From JACRBE01 sp964429005 (lineage in GTDB: Bacteria > Chlamydiota > Chlamydiia > Chlamydiales > JACRBE01), in assembly GCA_964429005.1 (NCBI GenBank), contig CAYSAJ010000001.1, forward strand, positions 100,307 through 164,306: 64,000 bases of DNA. Direction: 5' to 3'. The translations under genes and the position numbers were made by a program. Under the pieces are notes generated by a model that worked only from the letters and a program-made list of their open reading frames with translations, was not told the DNA's origin and did not search any database. Shown here in pieces: positions 41,393-49,775 of the stretch. The first letter of the stretch is position 1. Each line of letters opens with the position of its first letter.

Positions 41393-41411
41393 AGGAGGGC
41401 ACCGCCCTCCT
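41393..41411 (+). terminator. GC-rich intrinsic terminator
   Basis: AGGAGGGC / GCCCTCCT stem with ACC loop, followed by TCTCTTG; separates the small membrane gene from the menaquinone operon. Confidence 0.7.
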
Positions 41412-41484
41412 TCTCTTGATAAAAAAATCCCTTAGAAAATCTCTTCTCAGATATTTTTAAGGAAATTTTTTTTAAGAGGCTCCC

Positions 41485-42180
41485 TTGATTGATAAAGAAA
41501 ACTCCTACCAGATGTTTAATTCTATTGCATCTACCTACGACCGGATCAACCAAATCTTATCCTTAGGTGTAGAGCGTTATTGGAAGGGAGCTCTCATAAA
41601 AGAAGGGCTAAAACGCAATCCTCAGTCGATCTTAGATGTAGCTACAGGCACAGGCTCGATTCTGTTTCATTTTTTAAAAAAAGCTCCTACGTTGCAATAC
41701 ACAGGCATCGACCGCTCCATTGAAATGCTTAAACTAGCTCAAAACAAACATCAACATGTTTTAGAGGCAAACCTTCGATTTGACGAGGGAGATGGGGAGC
41801 ATTTGCCATATGCCGATCATCAATTTGACTTAACAACCGTTTCTTTCGGGATCCGCAATATGCCTCATCCTGAAAAATGTCTTCGAGAAATCCATAGAGT
41901 GCTCAAACGAGCGGGAAGATGTCTTGTGTTAGAGTTTTCCCTTCCACGTCTATCGCTAGTGAAACAATGCTATCTTTTTTATTTGCGCCATGTGCTGCCT
42001 AAAATAGGGAAATTATTATCTTCTCATCATGAAGCTTATTCCTATCTGAATCAAACAATCGAAACATTTCCCTTCGGGAAAGATTTCGAAGATCTCATGC
42101 GCCAAGAGGGGTTTAAAGATGTTTCTTCTAAGACTTTATCTTTTGGCATTGTAACTCTCTATGTGGGAACGAAAAAATGA
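41485..42180 (+). CDS. ubiE: Demethylmenaquinone methyltransferase
   Basis: 231 residues, starting at a TTG preceded by AAGAGGC with good spacing; the first ATG (41512) has no such site. SAM-dependent methyltransferase for the last step of menaquinone synthesis. Motifs: SYQMFNSIASTYDRINQILSLG at the start, LDVATGTGSILF (SAM site, about 51), FGIRNMPHPEKCLREIHRVLK (about 117) and EFSLPR, all UbiE/MenG hallmarks. First gene of an eight-gene operon in which every neighbouring pair overlaps. Confidence 0.94.
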   Translation: MIDKENSYQMFNSIASTYDRINQILSLGVERYWKGALIKEGLKRNPQSILDVATGTGSILFHFLKKAPTLQYTGIDRSIEMLKLAQNKHQHVLEANLRFDEGDGEHLPYADHQFDLTTVSFGIRNMPHPEKCLREIHRVLKRAGRCLVLEFSLPRLSLVKQCYLFYLRHVLPKIGKLLSSHHEAYSYLNQTIETFPFGKDFEDLMRQEGFKDVSSKTLSFGIVTLYVGTKK

Positions 42181-43289
42181 ATAAAGAAGAATCTTTATCT
42201 CTTTTTTCGAGAGCTGAGATTTATCCTAAATTCATTCAGATTTCTCCTTATCACCAGATCGTTAGTTTAGGACTCTGTGAAGAAAAAGATCATATTACGA
42301 ATGATGATGAATATTTAATCCATCTACATCCTTTCTTTTCGATGGGGAGCTCTCTATGGGATGGTTTTTGCCAAAAAAGCTACAAGCCCTCACTGCTTAT
42401 CAAAGATGGAAAAGAATATTGCTATCAAAAAGTTGAATGGAATGAGGAGACTTTTCCAGTCCACCCTTGGGAAATGAAACTTCTTCCCTCTGCCCAAGAC
42501 TACTTTCAGTGGGAAGAAATGATTCATTCATTTCAGAATTCCAATTTAGAGAAGGTTGTAGCAGGAAAAGTTGAAAAGGGTGAGATCATTCAAACTTCAT
42601 CACTTTATTCTCTTCTTTCTCCCCTTTTACATTTGCCTGGAGCCCTCTTTGCCTTTTCTCCAAGGAAAGGATCTATATTTTTTGGGCTCTCTCCAGAGCA
42701 TCTTTTTCGCAGAGAAAACGAAACACTATATACTGAAGCAGTAGCTGGAACATGGCTCAAAGGTAAACTTAACAGAGAAACAATATTAGCTTCTAAAAAA
42801 GAAAATGAGGAATTTCAATTTGTTGATGATTATATTCAATTTCACCTTGAAAGACTTTGCTCTGAGGTCCATTCTTCCCCTCTTCAAATTAAAGAAACCC
42901 CCACTTTACAACACTTGCACAAAACATACTTTGGCCAGCTAGAAAAAAACATCACTGACCACGATATCCTTGACATCCTTCATCCAACGCCTGCTCTTTG
43001 CGGAACACCAAAGAAAGAGGCTCTTGAGTGGCTACTCTCCCACGAAAATTTCGAAAGAGGATATTATGGAGCGCCAATAGGTTGGAGAGGAAAAAACAGC
43101 AGTGAATTTGTTGTTGGTATACGCTCCTGCCTGATTCAAGATTCCCTTGTTTATTTTTTTAGCGCTGCAGGGATCACTAAAAGCTCAAAACCTCTTTTAG
43201 AGTGGAGAGAACTAGAATATAAAACTCAACTGATGAAGAGTCTTTTTCATGAAAAACACACCCTTTTGGAATCAAGTCTATCCTCGTGA
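42177..43289 (+). CDS. menF: Isochorismate synthase MenF
   Basis: 370 residues. Converts chorismate to isochorismate, the committed step of the classical menaquinone route. Chorismate-binding core: LEKVVAGKVEKGE (about 125), EHLFRRENETLYTEAVAGTWL (about 173), TPALCGTPKKEAL, ERGYYGAPIGWRG (about 287) and FVVGIRSCLI..FFSAAGIT. Start ATG overlaps the ubiE stop (ATGA). Being in a men operon, it serves menaquinone rather than a siderophore. Confidence 0.94.
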   Translation: MNKEESLSLFSRAEIYPKFIQISPYHQIVSLGLCEEKDHITNDDEYLIHLHPFFSMGSSLWDGFCQKSYKPSLLIKDGKEYCYQKVEWNEETFPVHPWEMKLLPSAQDYFQWEEMIHSFQNSNLEKVVAGKVEKGEIIQTSSLYSLLSPLLHLPGALFAFSPRKGSIFFGLSPEHLFRRENETLYTEAVAGTWLKGKLNRETILASKKENEEFQFVDDYIQFHLERLCSEVHSSPLQIKETPTLQHLHKTYFGQLEKNITDHDILDILHPTPALCGTPKKEALEWLLSHENFERGYYGAPIGWRGKNSSEFVVGIRSCLIQDSLVYFFSAAGITKSSKPLLEWRELEYKTQLMKSLFHEKHTLLESSLSS

Positions 43290-44934
43290 AATTATTAAAC
43301 ATCTCACAGCTCATGGAATAGAAGATTTTTGCGTAGCACCAGGTTCGAGATCGACCCCTTTAGTTTTGGCTTTGGATGAAAGCCCTTCCATTCGGACTCA
43401 TGTTCATTATGATGAAAGAGGACTAGGATTTTTCGCTCTAGGGATTGCCCTTGCTCAGCAAAAACCTGTTGCTATTGTAGTCACATCAGGTACTGCTGTT
43501 GCTAATCTTATGCCCGCAGTCATTGAAGCCTATTATAGCCGGGCTTCTCTTATCATCATGAGTGCAGATAGACCTTCTGAGCTGCGTCAATGTGAAGCGA
43601 ATCAAACTATTTATCAGGCAGATCTGTTTGGCAAACATGTCTATTACTCTTTTGACTTCCCCTATCCATCGGAGGAAATGGATTTTGGATTCATCAGCAC
43701 ACAAATTTCTCAAGCGCTTCATGCAACAATCTATCATAAAGGGCCTGTCCATCTTAATTTTATGCTAAAAGAGCCTTTCTTTGGATCATATATTCCATCT
43801 GATCAGCAAGTGCAGCACCCTCCTCTGCTGTTCTCTCTTCCAAGGCTCTCAGCAGACCCTTTCGCCGTTGAAGCTTTGGCTAAGCAGGTTTGTAAAGACA
43901 CTGAAGGGCTCATCATTATCGGCAGCGAATTTTCCCAAAGAGATTTGCTCCAAATTGATGCTCTAGCAAGCCATTTGAAATTCCCCATTCTTCCTGAAAT
44001 CCTCTCCAATTTCCATATGACAGGGAAAGATTTTATCGCTCACAGTGATCTGCTGTTAAAAAAATCGATTCCTTCTTCATTCAATCCAAAGCACGTCCTC
44101 TTTTTTGGTCATCGCCTTATTTCAAAAAACCTCATGGAATGGCTAAAGAAACTTAGTTTAAAAACTTTTTCTCAAATAGCCCCTGAAGTCAGTTACTACA
44201 ACCCGATGCATCGCTTAACACACAAATTCACCTGTGATGTGGCTTCATTTTGTGAAACTCTAATCCATTTTTCTCCTCTCAAAGAAGAGTCATGTTTTGC
44301 ACAAAATTGGATTGAACTTTCAAAAGCCTACTCAGAAGCGATAGAAAATTATCCTGTTAAAGATGTCGAATGGCAATTTTTTAGAGCTTTATCTCAAAAA
44401 GTGGCAGGTTATCCCCTTTTTATTGCAAATAGCATGCCTATTCGCTACATGAACATGTTTTATCATCCTGAGGTAGCTTACACCCACGTGAATGTTAATA
44501 GGGGCACATCAGGAATCGATGGCAATATCGGAACATCCCTTGGGTTATGTAAAGGTAGAAACCACCCTTTGATTTCTATCATGGGTGATCAAACAGCTTT
44601 GCATGATATAAACTCTCTTAATCTTGCTAGAAACATACAGGGGCATCATTTAATCATTATGAATAATTCTGGAGGGAACATTTTTTCTCACCTGCCGATA
44701 GGCAAGTATAAAGAGCCCTTTGAGAAATTCTTCTTTTCTCGGCATTCCTATGATTTTTCTCCTATAGCAGAGATGTTCTCTCTTCCTTATTACTGTATTC
44801 ACACCTTGGAGGAGCTCTCTAATCTCAAATTACCTTCAGCATCATCTCTTATTGAAATTCAGGTCTCAGCAGAACTTAGCAATGAAGATTATCAAAATAT
44901 GGTTTTGTCTATTAATGCTATGGCAGCTGTATGA
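43249..44934 (+). CDS. menD: SEPHCHC synthase MenD
   Basis: 561 residues, thiamine diphosphate enzyme joining isochorismate and 2-oxoglutarate. N-terminal HGIEDFCVAPGSRSTPLVLA (about 20-39), DERGLGFFALGIA (catalytic Glu region is nearby), GTAVANLMPAVIEAYYS; TPP site GDQTALHDINSLNLARN (about 445) and NNSGGNIFSHLPIG (about 475). The start overlaps menF by 41 bases in a different frame, so the exact start could be a little later, but HGIEDF must be included. Confidence 0.95.
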   Translation: MKNTPFWNQVYPREIIKHLTAHGIEDFCVAPGSRSTPLVLALDESPSIRTHVHYDERGLGFFALGIALAQQKPVAIVVTSGTAVANLMPAVIEAYYSRASLIIMSADRPSELRQCEANQTIYQADLFGKHVYYSFDFPYPSEEMDFGFISTQISQALHATIYHKGPVHLNFMLKEPFFGSYIPSDQQVQHPPLLFSLPRLSADPFAVEALAKQVCKDTEGLIIIGSEFSQRDLLQIDALASHLKFPILPEILSNFHMTGKDFIAHSDLLLKKSIPSSFNPKHVLFFGHRLISKNLMEWLKKLSLKTFSQIAPEVSYYNPMHRLTHKFTCDVASFCETLIHFSPLKEESCFAQNWIELSKAYSEAIENYPVKDVEWQFFRALSQKVAGYPLFIANSMPIRYMNMFYHPEVAYTHVNVNRGTSGIDGNIGTSLGLCKGRNHPLISIMGDQTALHDINSLNLARNIQGHHLIIMNNSGGNIFSHLPIGKYKEPFEKFFFSRHSYDFSPIAEMFSLPYYCIHTLEELSNLKLPSASSLIEIQVSAELSNEDYQNMVLSINAMAAV

Positions 44935-45734
44935 CACTCTCTTATAAAACGTATGGATCGCCACTTTTGCCTCCCCTAGTCTGTTTTCATGGGATGCTTG
45001 GGTCTAAAGAAGATTTTGATAAAATCGCAAAAACTCTTTCTCAGGTATTTTATATGGTCGCGGTCGATCTTCCAGGATTTGGCCAATCTTCGTTGCAGCC
45101 CTCCAGAGAAGGGTGGATCTATTTGCAAGAGATCTTGACCTCATTCATGCTTGAATTGGATATAGAAAGCCCATCTTTACTAGGATACTCTTTAGGGGGT
45201 AGAATCGCTCTTTCGCTCATTCCACATTTACCCTCAATAGACCATCTTTTTATTCTTTCTGCAAAGCTCTCAATCCCTAGAGAAGAAAAAGAGGCTCAGC
45301 AAGAACAAAGCCTTTCTTGGAATAGTCTTTTACACACTCTCTCTGATGAAGACTTTCTTCGAAGATGGTATACTCAGCCTCTTTTTGATACTTTGAATCA
45401 GACTGATCTACTTGAAGCAATCATCGAAAAGAGGATTCCTCTTAAAAGAAATACCCTTGCCTATTACTTTCGTCATCTATCTGCTGCCACTCAGCCTAGC
45501 TTTCATGACACTCTCAAAAGATGCAAAAAGGGATTGTTTTTATTTGGAAAGAAAGATCAAAATTACGCTGATCACTATGAAAAACATCATAAGGATTATC
45601 CCCATTTGCAGTTTTCTTCGATCCTAGGAAGCTCCCACGCCCTTTTAGAAGAATGCCCAGAAAAGGTAGCCTTTATGATATTAGACTTTTTAGGAAAGAC
45701 TCATGACTACAGCCACGCAAGAAATCCAAACTGA
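44931..45734 (+). CDS. menH: SHCHC synthase MenH (alpha/beta hydrolase)
   Basis: 267 residues of the alpha/beta-hydrolase fold: LVCFHGMLGSKEDF (oxyanion loop, about 16-29), DLPGFGQSS, nucleophile elbow LLGYSLGGRIALSL (about 82), and the late His in ILGSSHALLEECPE (about 240). MenH removes pyruvate from the MenD product. Its position between menD and menB supports this against a generic hydrolase. The ATGA overlap with menD indicates coupling. Confidence 0.9.
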   Translation: MTLSYKTYGSPLLPPLVCFHGMLGSKEDFDKIAKTLSQVFYMVAVDLPGFGQSSLQPSREGWIYLQEILTSFMLELDIESPSLLGYSLGGRIALSLIPHLPSIDHLFILSAKLSIPREEKEAQQEQSLSWNSLLHTLSDEDFLRRWYTQPLFDTLNQTDLLEAIIEKRIPLKRNTLAYYFRHLSAATQPSFHDTLKRCKKGLFLFGKKDQNYADHYEKHHKDYPHLQFSSILGSSHALLEECPEKVAFMILDFLGKTHDYSHARNPN

Positions 45735-46542
45735 TTGGACTCAAGCAAAAACCTACACAGACATTCTCTACGATAAACAACCCGGAATTGCGAAAATCAC
45801 GATCAACAGAAAAGAAGTTCACAACGCTTTTCGTCCCTTAACAGTTGATGAAATGATTGATGCATTTCAAGATGCTTGGCATGACACATCTATTGGAGTC
45901 ATTATTCTAACGGGAGCTGGAACAAAGGCTTTTTGCTCTGGAGGTGATCAACGTCATCGAGGACATGCTGGCTATCAAAATCATAGCGAAGTAGAAAGGC
46001 TGAATGTCCTTCATTTTCAGCGGATGATTCGATCATGTCCAAAACCTGTTGTAGCCATGGTTGCCGGTTATGCGATTGGCGGGGGGCATGTGCTTCATGT
46101 TCTTTGTGACCTAACAATTGCTGCAGATAACGCAATTTTTGGACAGGTAGGGCCAAAGATGGGATCCTTCGATGCAGGACTTGGCTCCTCCTATTTGGCA
46201 GCTATTGTAGGACAAAAAAAAGCGAGAGAAATCTGGTTTCTTTGCAGAAAATACACAGCTGAAGAAGCTTTGAAGATGGGCCTTGTGAATATTGTAGTCC
46301 CTCTGGATGAATTGGAAAAAACGACGATCTCATGGTGCAAGGAAATGCTAAATCATTCACCAATTGCCCTTAGATGTATCAAAGCAGGTCTTAATGCAGA
46401 CTTAGACGGACAAGCGGGAATCCAAGAGCTCGCAGGAAATGCCACAATGCTCTACTACATGTCGGATGAAGCAAAAGAAGGGCATCAGGCTCTTCTTGAA
46501 AAAAGAACACCTGATTTTAGTAGGTTCCCATGGCGCCCTTGA
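45703..46542 (+). CDS. menB: 1,4-Dihydroxy-2-naphthoyl-CoA synthase MenB
   Basis: 279 residues, crotonase family; cyclises succinylbenzoyl-CoA. Motifs: ITINRKEVHNAFRPLTVDEM (about 31), GAGTKAFCSGGDQRHRGHAGY (about 71), oxyanion hole region GYAIGGGHVLHVLCDLTIAADNA, and FGQVGPKMGSFDAGLGSSYLA (about 146), as in the E. coli enzyme. It overlaps menH by 32 bases. Confidence 0.96.
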   Translation: MTTATQEIQTDWTQAKTYTDILYDKQPGIAKITINRKEVHNAFRPLTVDEMIDAFQDAWHDTSIGVIILTGAGTKAFCSGGDQRHRGHAGYQNHSEVERLNVLHFQRMIRSCPKPVVAMVAGYAIGGGHVLHVLCDLTIAADNAIFGQVGPKMGSFDAGLGSSYLAAIVGQKKAREIWFLCRKYTAEEALKMGLVNIVVPLDELEKTTISWCKEMLNHSPIALRCIKAGLNADLDGQAGIQELAGNATMLYYMSDEAKEGHQALLEKRTPDFSRFPWRP

Positions 46543-47405
46543 AAGTTTGGCTTTTAGCTATCCGCCCAAAAACACTCGTAGCAATCATCGCTCCTATCCT
46601 CATCGGAACAGCCATGGCATCCTATGAAGAATGTTTTCATCCAGGAATTTTTATTTCAACTTTGCTCTCTGGCCTCCTCATTCAAATTTTGACGAATCTT
46701 GCTAATGATTATTTTGATTATCAAAAAGGGGCTGATACTGCAGCAAGGATAGGCCCTACAAGAGTCATGCAAAAAGAACTTGTCTCTCCTCTAGCCATGA
46801 AATCTGCTTTGCTTCTTTGTACTCTCGGAGCCATTGCAAGCGCCTCCTATCTCATATTTCAAGGAGGCTTACCCTTTGCTCTTTTGACTCTTTTGTCGAT
46901 CGCTTTAGCTTATGGCTATACAGCAGGCCCCTTTCCTTTAGCTTACTTAGGACTTGGGGATTTATTTGTGATTACCTTTTTTGGAGTGATTGCCACTAGT
47001 TGCACATACTTTCTTCAAACAGGGAAAATCACTCCTTTATCTGTTTTTATCGGACTGCTTGTCGGTTTTTTATGCAATACACCGCTGGTGGTCAATAATC
47101 TTCGAGATGAAGAGCAAGATCGAAAAGCTAAAAAAAATACACTCATCGTTCGGGTAGGAGCTGCGAAGGGAAAGATTTTTCTCTTTATTTGCGCTCTCCT
47201 TCCCGCAGCAGGAGCCCCTTTTGTTGCTCTTGCCTATGGCAACCGCTGGATGAGTATTTGCGCCCTTCCCATCATCTTTTTATTTCCCTACGAGTTGTCT
47301 TCCTTGAGTAAGCCCAAAGATTATCTACCCTTGCTCCCTCGTTTTTCTCTGATGATCCTTCTCTACTCTATCTTTTTTATAGCAGCCCTATTTTTCCCTT
47401 CATGA
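46530..47405 (+). CDS. menA: DHNA polyprenyltransferase MenA
   Basis: 291 residues, UbiA-family integral membrane prenyltransferase with about eight to nine helices. First Asp motif NLANDYFDYQKGADT (about 57), second NNLRDEEQDRKAKKNTLIVRVG (about 187). Adds the polyprenyl chain to dihydroxynaphthoate. Overlaps menB by 13 bases and menC by 4. Confidence 0.95.
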   Translation: MAPLKVWLLAIRPKTLVAIIAPILIGTAMASYEECFHPGIFISTLLSGLLIQILTNLANDYFDYQKGADTAARIGPTRVMQKELVSPLAMKSALLLCTLGAIASASYLIFQGGLPFALLTLLSIALAYGYTAGPFPLAYLGLGDLFVITFFGVIATSCTYFLQTGKITPLSVFIGLLVGFLCNTPLVVNNLRDEEQDRKAKKNTLIVRVGAAKGKIFLFICALLPAAGAPFVALAYGNRWMSICALPIIFLFPYELSSLSKPKDYLPLLPRFSLMILLYSIFFIAALFFPS

Positions 47406-48334
47406 AATTTATCCGATTCGACCTTTACTCTTATGCTATCCCTTGCTCTCTTTGGAAAGAAAAAAGACAAGGGATTTTGCTTCATGGAATTCTTGAAAAT
47501 GGAGAGGAGCGTTTTGGTGAGCTCGCCCCTCTCCCAGGCTTTAGCAGAGAACCCCTTTCAGAGGCTTATCTTCAACTCACCACTCTTTTATCAGAATATG
47601 ATGATCTTGAATGGGAAGCCGTTAGAAAAAAGCATTCTCTTCTTCCCTCTGTTAATTTTGCTCTCTACTGTTTATCCCTTCCCAACCAGTCGATAAGCGC
47701 ACCTCTTAGCGGGTTTGTGTACCTTCCCCGTTTTGAAGAAGAAATCCCAAGACTTCAATCTTTAGGAATTAAGGAAGCAAAAATCAAAATCCCCTCACTC
47801 CCTTTCTCAGAAACGATCCCTCTCCTCAAACAATCTCTTCAAGCTAGCAATAATTCAATCTATTTTCATTTAGATATTAACCGCAGATGGAGCCTTAAAG
47901 AGTGGAGAGAATTTGAAGAGACTTTTCCTAAAGGGGCATTTCATTATATTGAAGAACCTGTGAGGAGGGAGGATCTCTCTTTTTCTATGATTAAAAACTC
48001 CCAGCACCCAGTTTCTCTTGATGAATCAATACGTGAGGATTTTTCTCTTTTAGAGCTTGATCCCTATTGCCAAGTGATAAAGCCGATGATGGAATCTTTT
48101 TCTCCTCTATCTACCGAGAGATTTGCGATTAGCTCTAGCTTTGAAACAAGCGTAGGGACTAAAGCTCTCTGTAGTATTCATCAAAAGACAAGCTCTAAGT
48201 TTAAGCTTGGAGTAGACACTCTGCGATATCTTGAATCGACCCTATTTCCTTATCAAATTGACAAAGGTCTGATTCATTTTGATCCTTTTGATTCATCTAC
48301 CTTAAAAAAGGACCCTTTTCTATGCAAAATTTAA
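47402..48334 (+). CDS. menC: o-Succinylbenzoate synthase MenC
   Basis: 310 residues, enolase superfamily; dehydrates SHCHC to o-succinylbenzoate. Catalytic pattern: Lys in EAKIKIPSL (about 124), metal Asp/Glu/Asp in HLDINRRWSL (about 156), YIEEPVRRED (about 182) and LDESIRE (about 202), and Lys in VIKPMMES (about 222). Divergent but complete. Start overlaps the menA stop (ATGA). Confidence 0.9.
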   Translation: MKFIRFDLYSYAIPCSLWKEKRQGILLHGILENGEERFGELAPLPGFSREPLSEAYLQLTTLLSEYDDLEWEAVRKKHSLLPSVNFALYCLSLPNQSISAPLSGFVYLPRFEEEIPRLQSLGIKEAKIKIPSLPFSETIPLLKQSLQASNNSIYFHLDINRRWSLKEWREFEETFPKGAFHYIEEPVRREDLSFSMIKNSQHPVSLDESIREDFSLLELDPYCQVIKPMMESFSPLSTERFAISSSFETSVGTKALCSIHQKTSSKFKLGVDTLRYLESTLFPYQIDKGLIHFDPFDSSTLKKDPFLCKI

Positions 48335-49545
48335 GCCCCCTCTCTTTTTGGATTGATGAGAAAAAAATCGAGTATGCTGCCTTGGATTTAAAAGAGCATC
48401 ACTTACTGCTTAGAACCGATCACCCCATCGCTTTTAGCGCGCCACTTAATCCAGAAATAGTAGCCCTGATCTATTTTTTGCATGCGCACCAAAAGAGTTT
48501 TTTTCCTCTAAATCCAGAGCTGCCTGTTCAAAGTCAACTGGAGATTGCAGAGGAAACCAGATCTCACCTTTATGATGTTTCCAAAAAAGAATTCATCTAC
48601 ACATGCCGTGAGACTCCATTTGTTCGATCACCTTCTCTTCTTTTGCAAACCTCAGGATCTTCTAGCAAACCGAAAACGGCTGTTCTTTCTTTTGAGAATA
48701 TTGACTTCTCGGCTTTAGGCTCTGTGAATTATTTTTCCCTTGAGGCAAATCACATTTGGAACTTAAGCCTTCCACTTTTTCATGTGGGGGGTATTATGCC
48801 TTTATTCCGCATCCTCAAAGTGCAAGGATCACTATCGATTCTTACAAAAAAAAGTGTTCTTCCCCATCCTAAGGCGACTCACAGCTCGTTTGTTCCAACA
48901 CAACTCTATAGAGCCCTCACGCAAAATTGTAGTTTTAGTCCACATCTTGAAGTTCTCCTAGTTGGAGGAGCTGCGATTGATTCTCCTTTAATTGAGGAGT
49001 GTAAAAAAAGATCTATTCCTCTTTACCTAACCTATGGAATGACAGAAACCACCTCACAAGTAACTTGTGGTCTTTATGAAATAGGTCATCCTTTACCCTA
49101 TCGAGAGATAAACATAGATGAAAGTGGTGAAATAGGAATTAAGGGAAAAACCCTTTTTGAAGGATATTTAAGTGATGAAGGAACCCTAAATCTTCCCTTG
49201 AACTCTGAAGGGTTTTTTATGACAAGAGACCTTGGCTTGTATTCTGCCGAAAAAGGGCTGATGATTTGTGGTAGAAAAGATCGACAATTTATTAGCGGTG
49301 GAGAAAACATCCAGCCTGAAGAAGTTGAAAAAGTACTGAAGGGTCTATATGGATTTTCTTATTGCAAGGTGGTTCCTGAGCCATCCCAAGAGTTTGGAAT
49401 GGTAGGTGTAGTCTATGTCGATCCGATGCCTACAGTTTCTTTTGATCAAATCAAAGCCGAACTCAAAGCTCACCTTCCAAGCTACAAAATCCCAAAAAAA
49501 ATGATAAAAGGGCCTCAATCTCTCTCCTTAAAAGACTCTTTGTAA
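48322..49545 (+). CDS. menE: o-Succinylbenzoate-CoA ligase MenE (short form)
   Basis: 407 residues, ANL adenylating enzyme, shorter than E. coli MenE (about 450). P-loop QTSGSSSKPKTAVLS (about 110), TYGMTETTSQVT (about 234), and GRKDRQFISGGENIQPEEVEK (about 316). It ends SLSLKDSL, which just retains a Lys where the catalytic Lys of the A10 motif is expected. Activates succinylbenzoate for MenB. Last gene of the operon; no clear terminator was seen after it. Confidence 0.9.
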   Translation: MQNLSPLSFWIDEKKIEYAALDLKEHHLLLRTDHPIAFSAPLNPEIVALIYFLHAHQKSFFPLNPELPVQSQLEIAEETRSHLYDVSKKEFIYTCRETPFVRSPSLLLQTSGSSSKPKTAVLSFENIDFSALGSVNYFSLEANHIWNLSLPLFHVGGIMPLFRILKVQGSLSILTKKSVLPHPKATHSSFVPTQLYRALTQNCSFSPHLEVLLVGGAAIDSPLIEECKKRSIPLYLTYGMTETTSQVTCGLYEIGHPLPYREINIDESGEIGIKGKTLFEGYLSDEGTLNLPLNSEGFFMTRDLGLYSAEKGLMICGRKDRQFISGGENIQPEEVEKVLKGLYGFSYCKVVPEPSQEFGMVGVVYVDPMPTVSFDQIKAELKAHLPSYKIPKKMIKGPQSLSLKDSL

Positions 49546-49775
49546 CTGACTGGTTATTAGGGGATAAAAGACGCGTTTTTTTAAATCACTATCAAATATT
49601 AATTTTCATAAAGAAACATCCACAACATAACCCATTGTTTAAGAAGAATTAACTAAATTATGATCAAAGAAGTCCTTAATACTCACCCTCTTTTCTTCTT
49701 AGCGAAAATTGTAGGAAATCGCAGGTTTTTTCTATAATGAACTCCTTTACGCAAGATTGGAAAACCAGGAAACAT

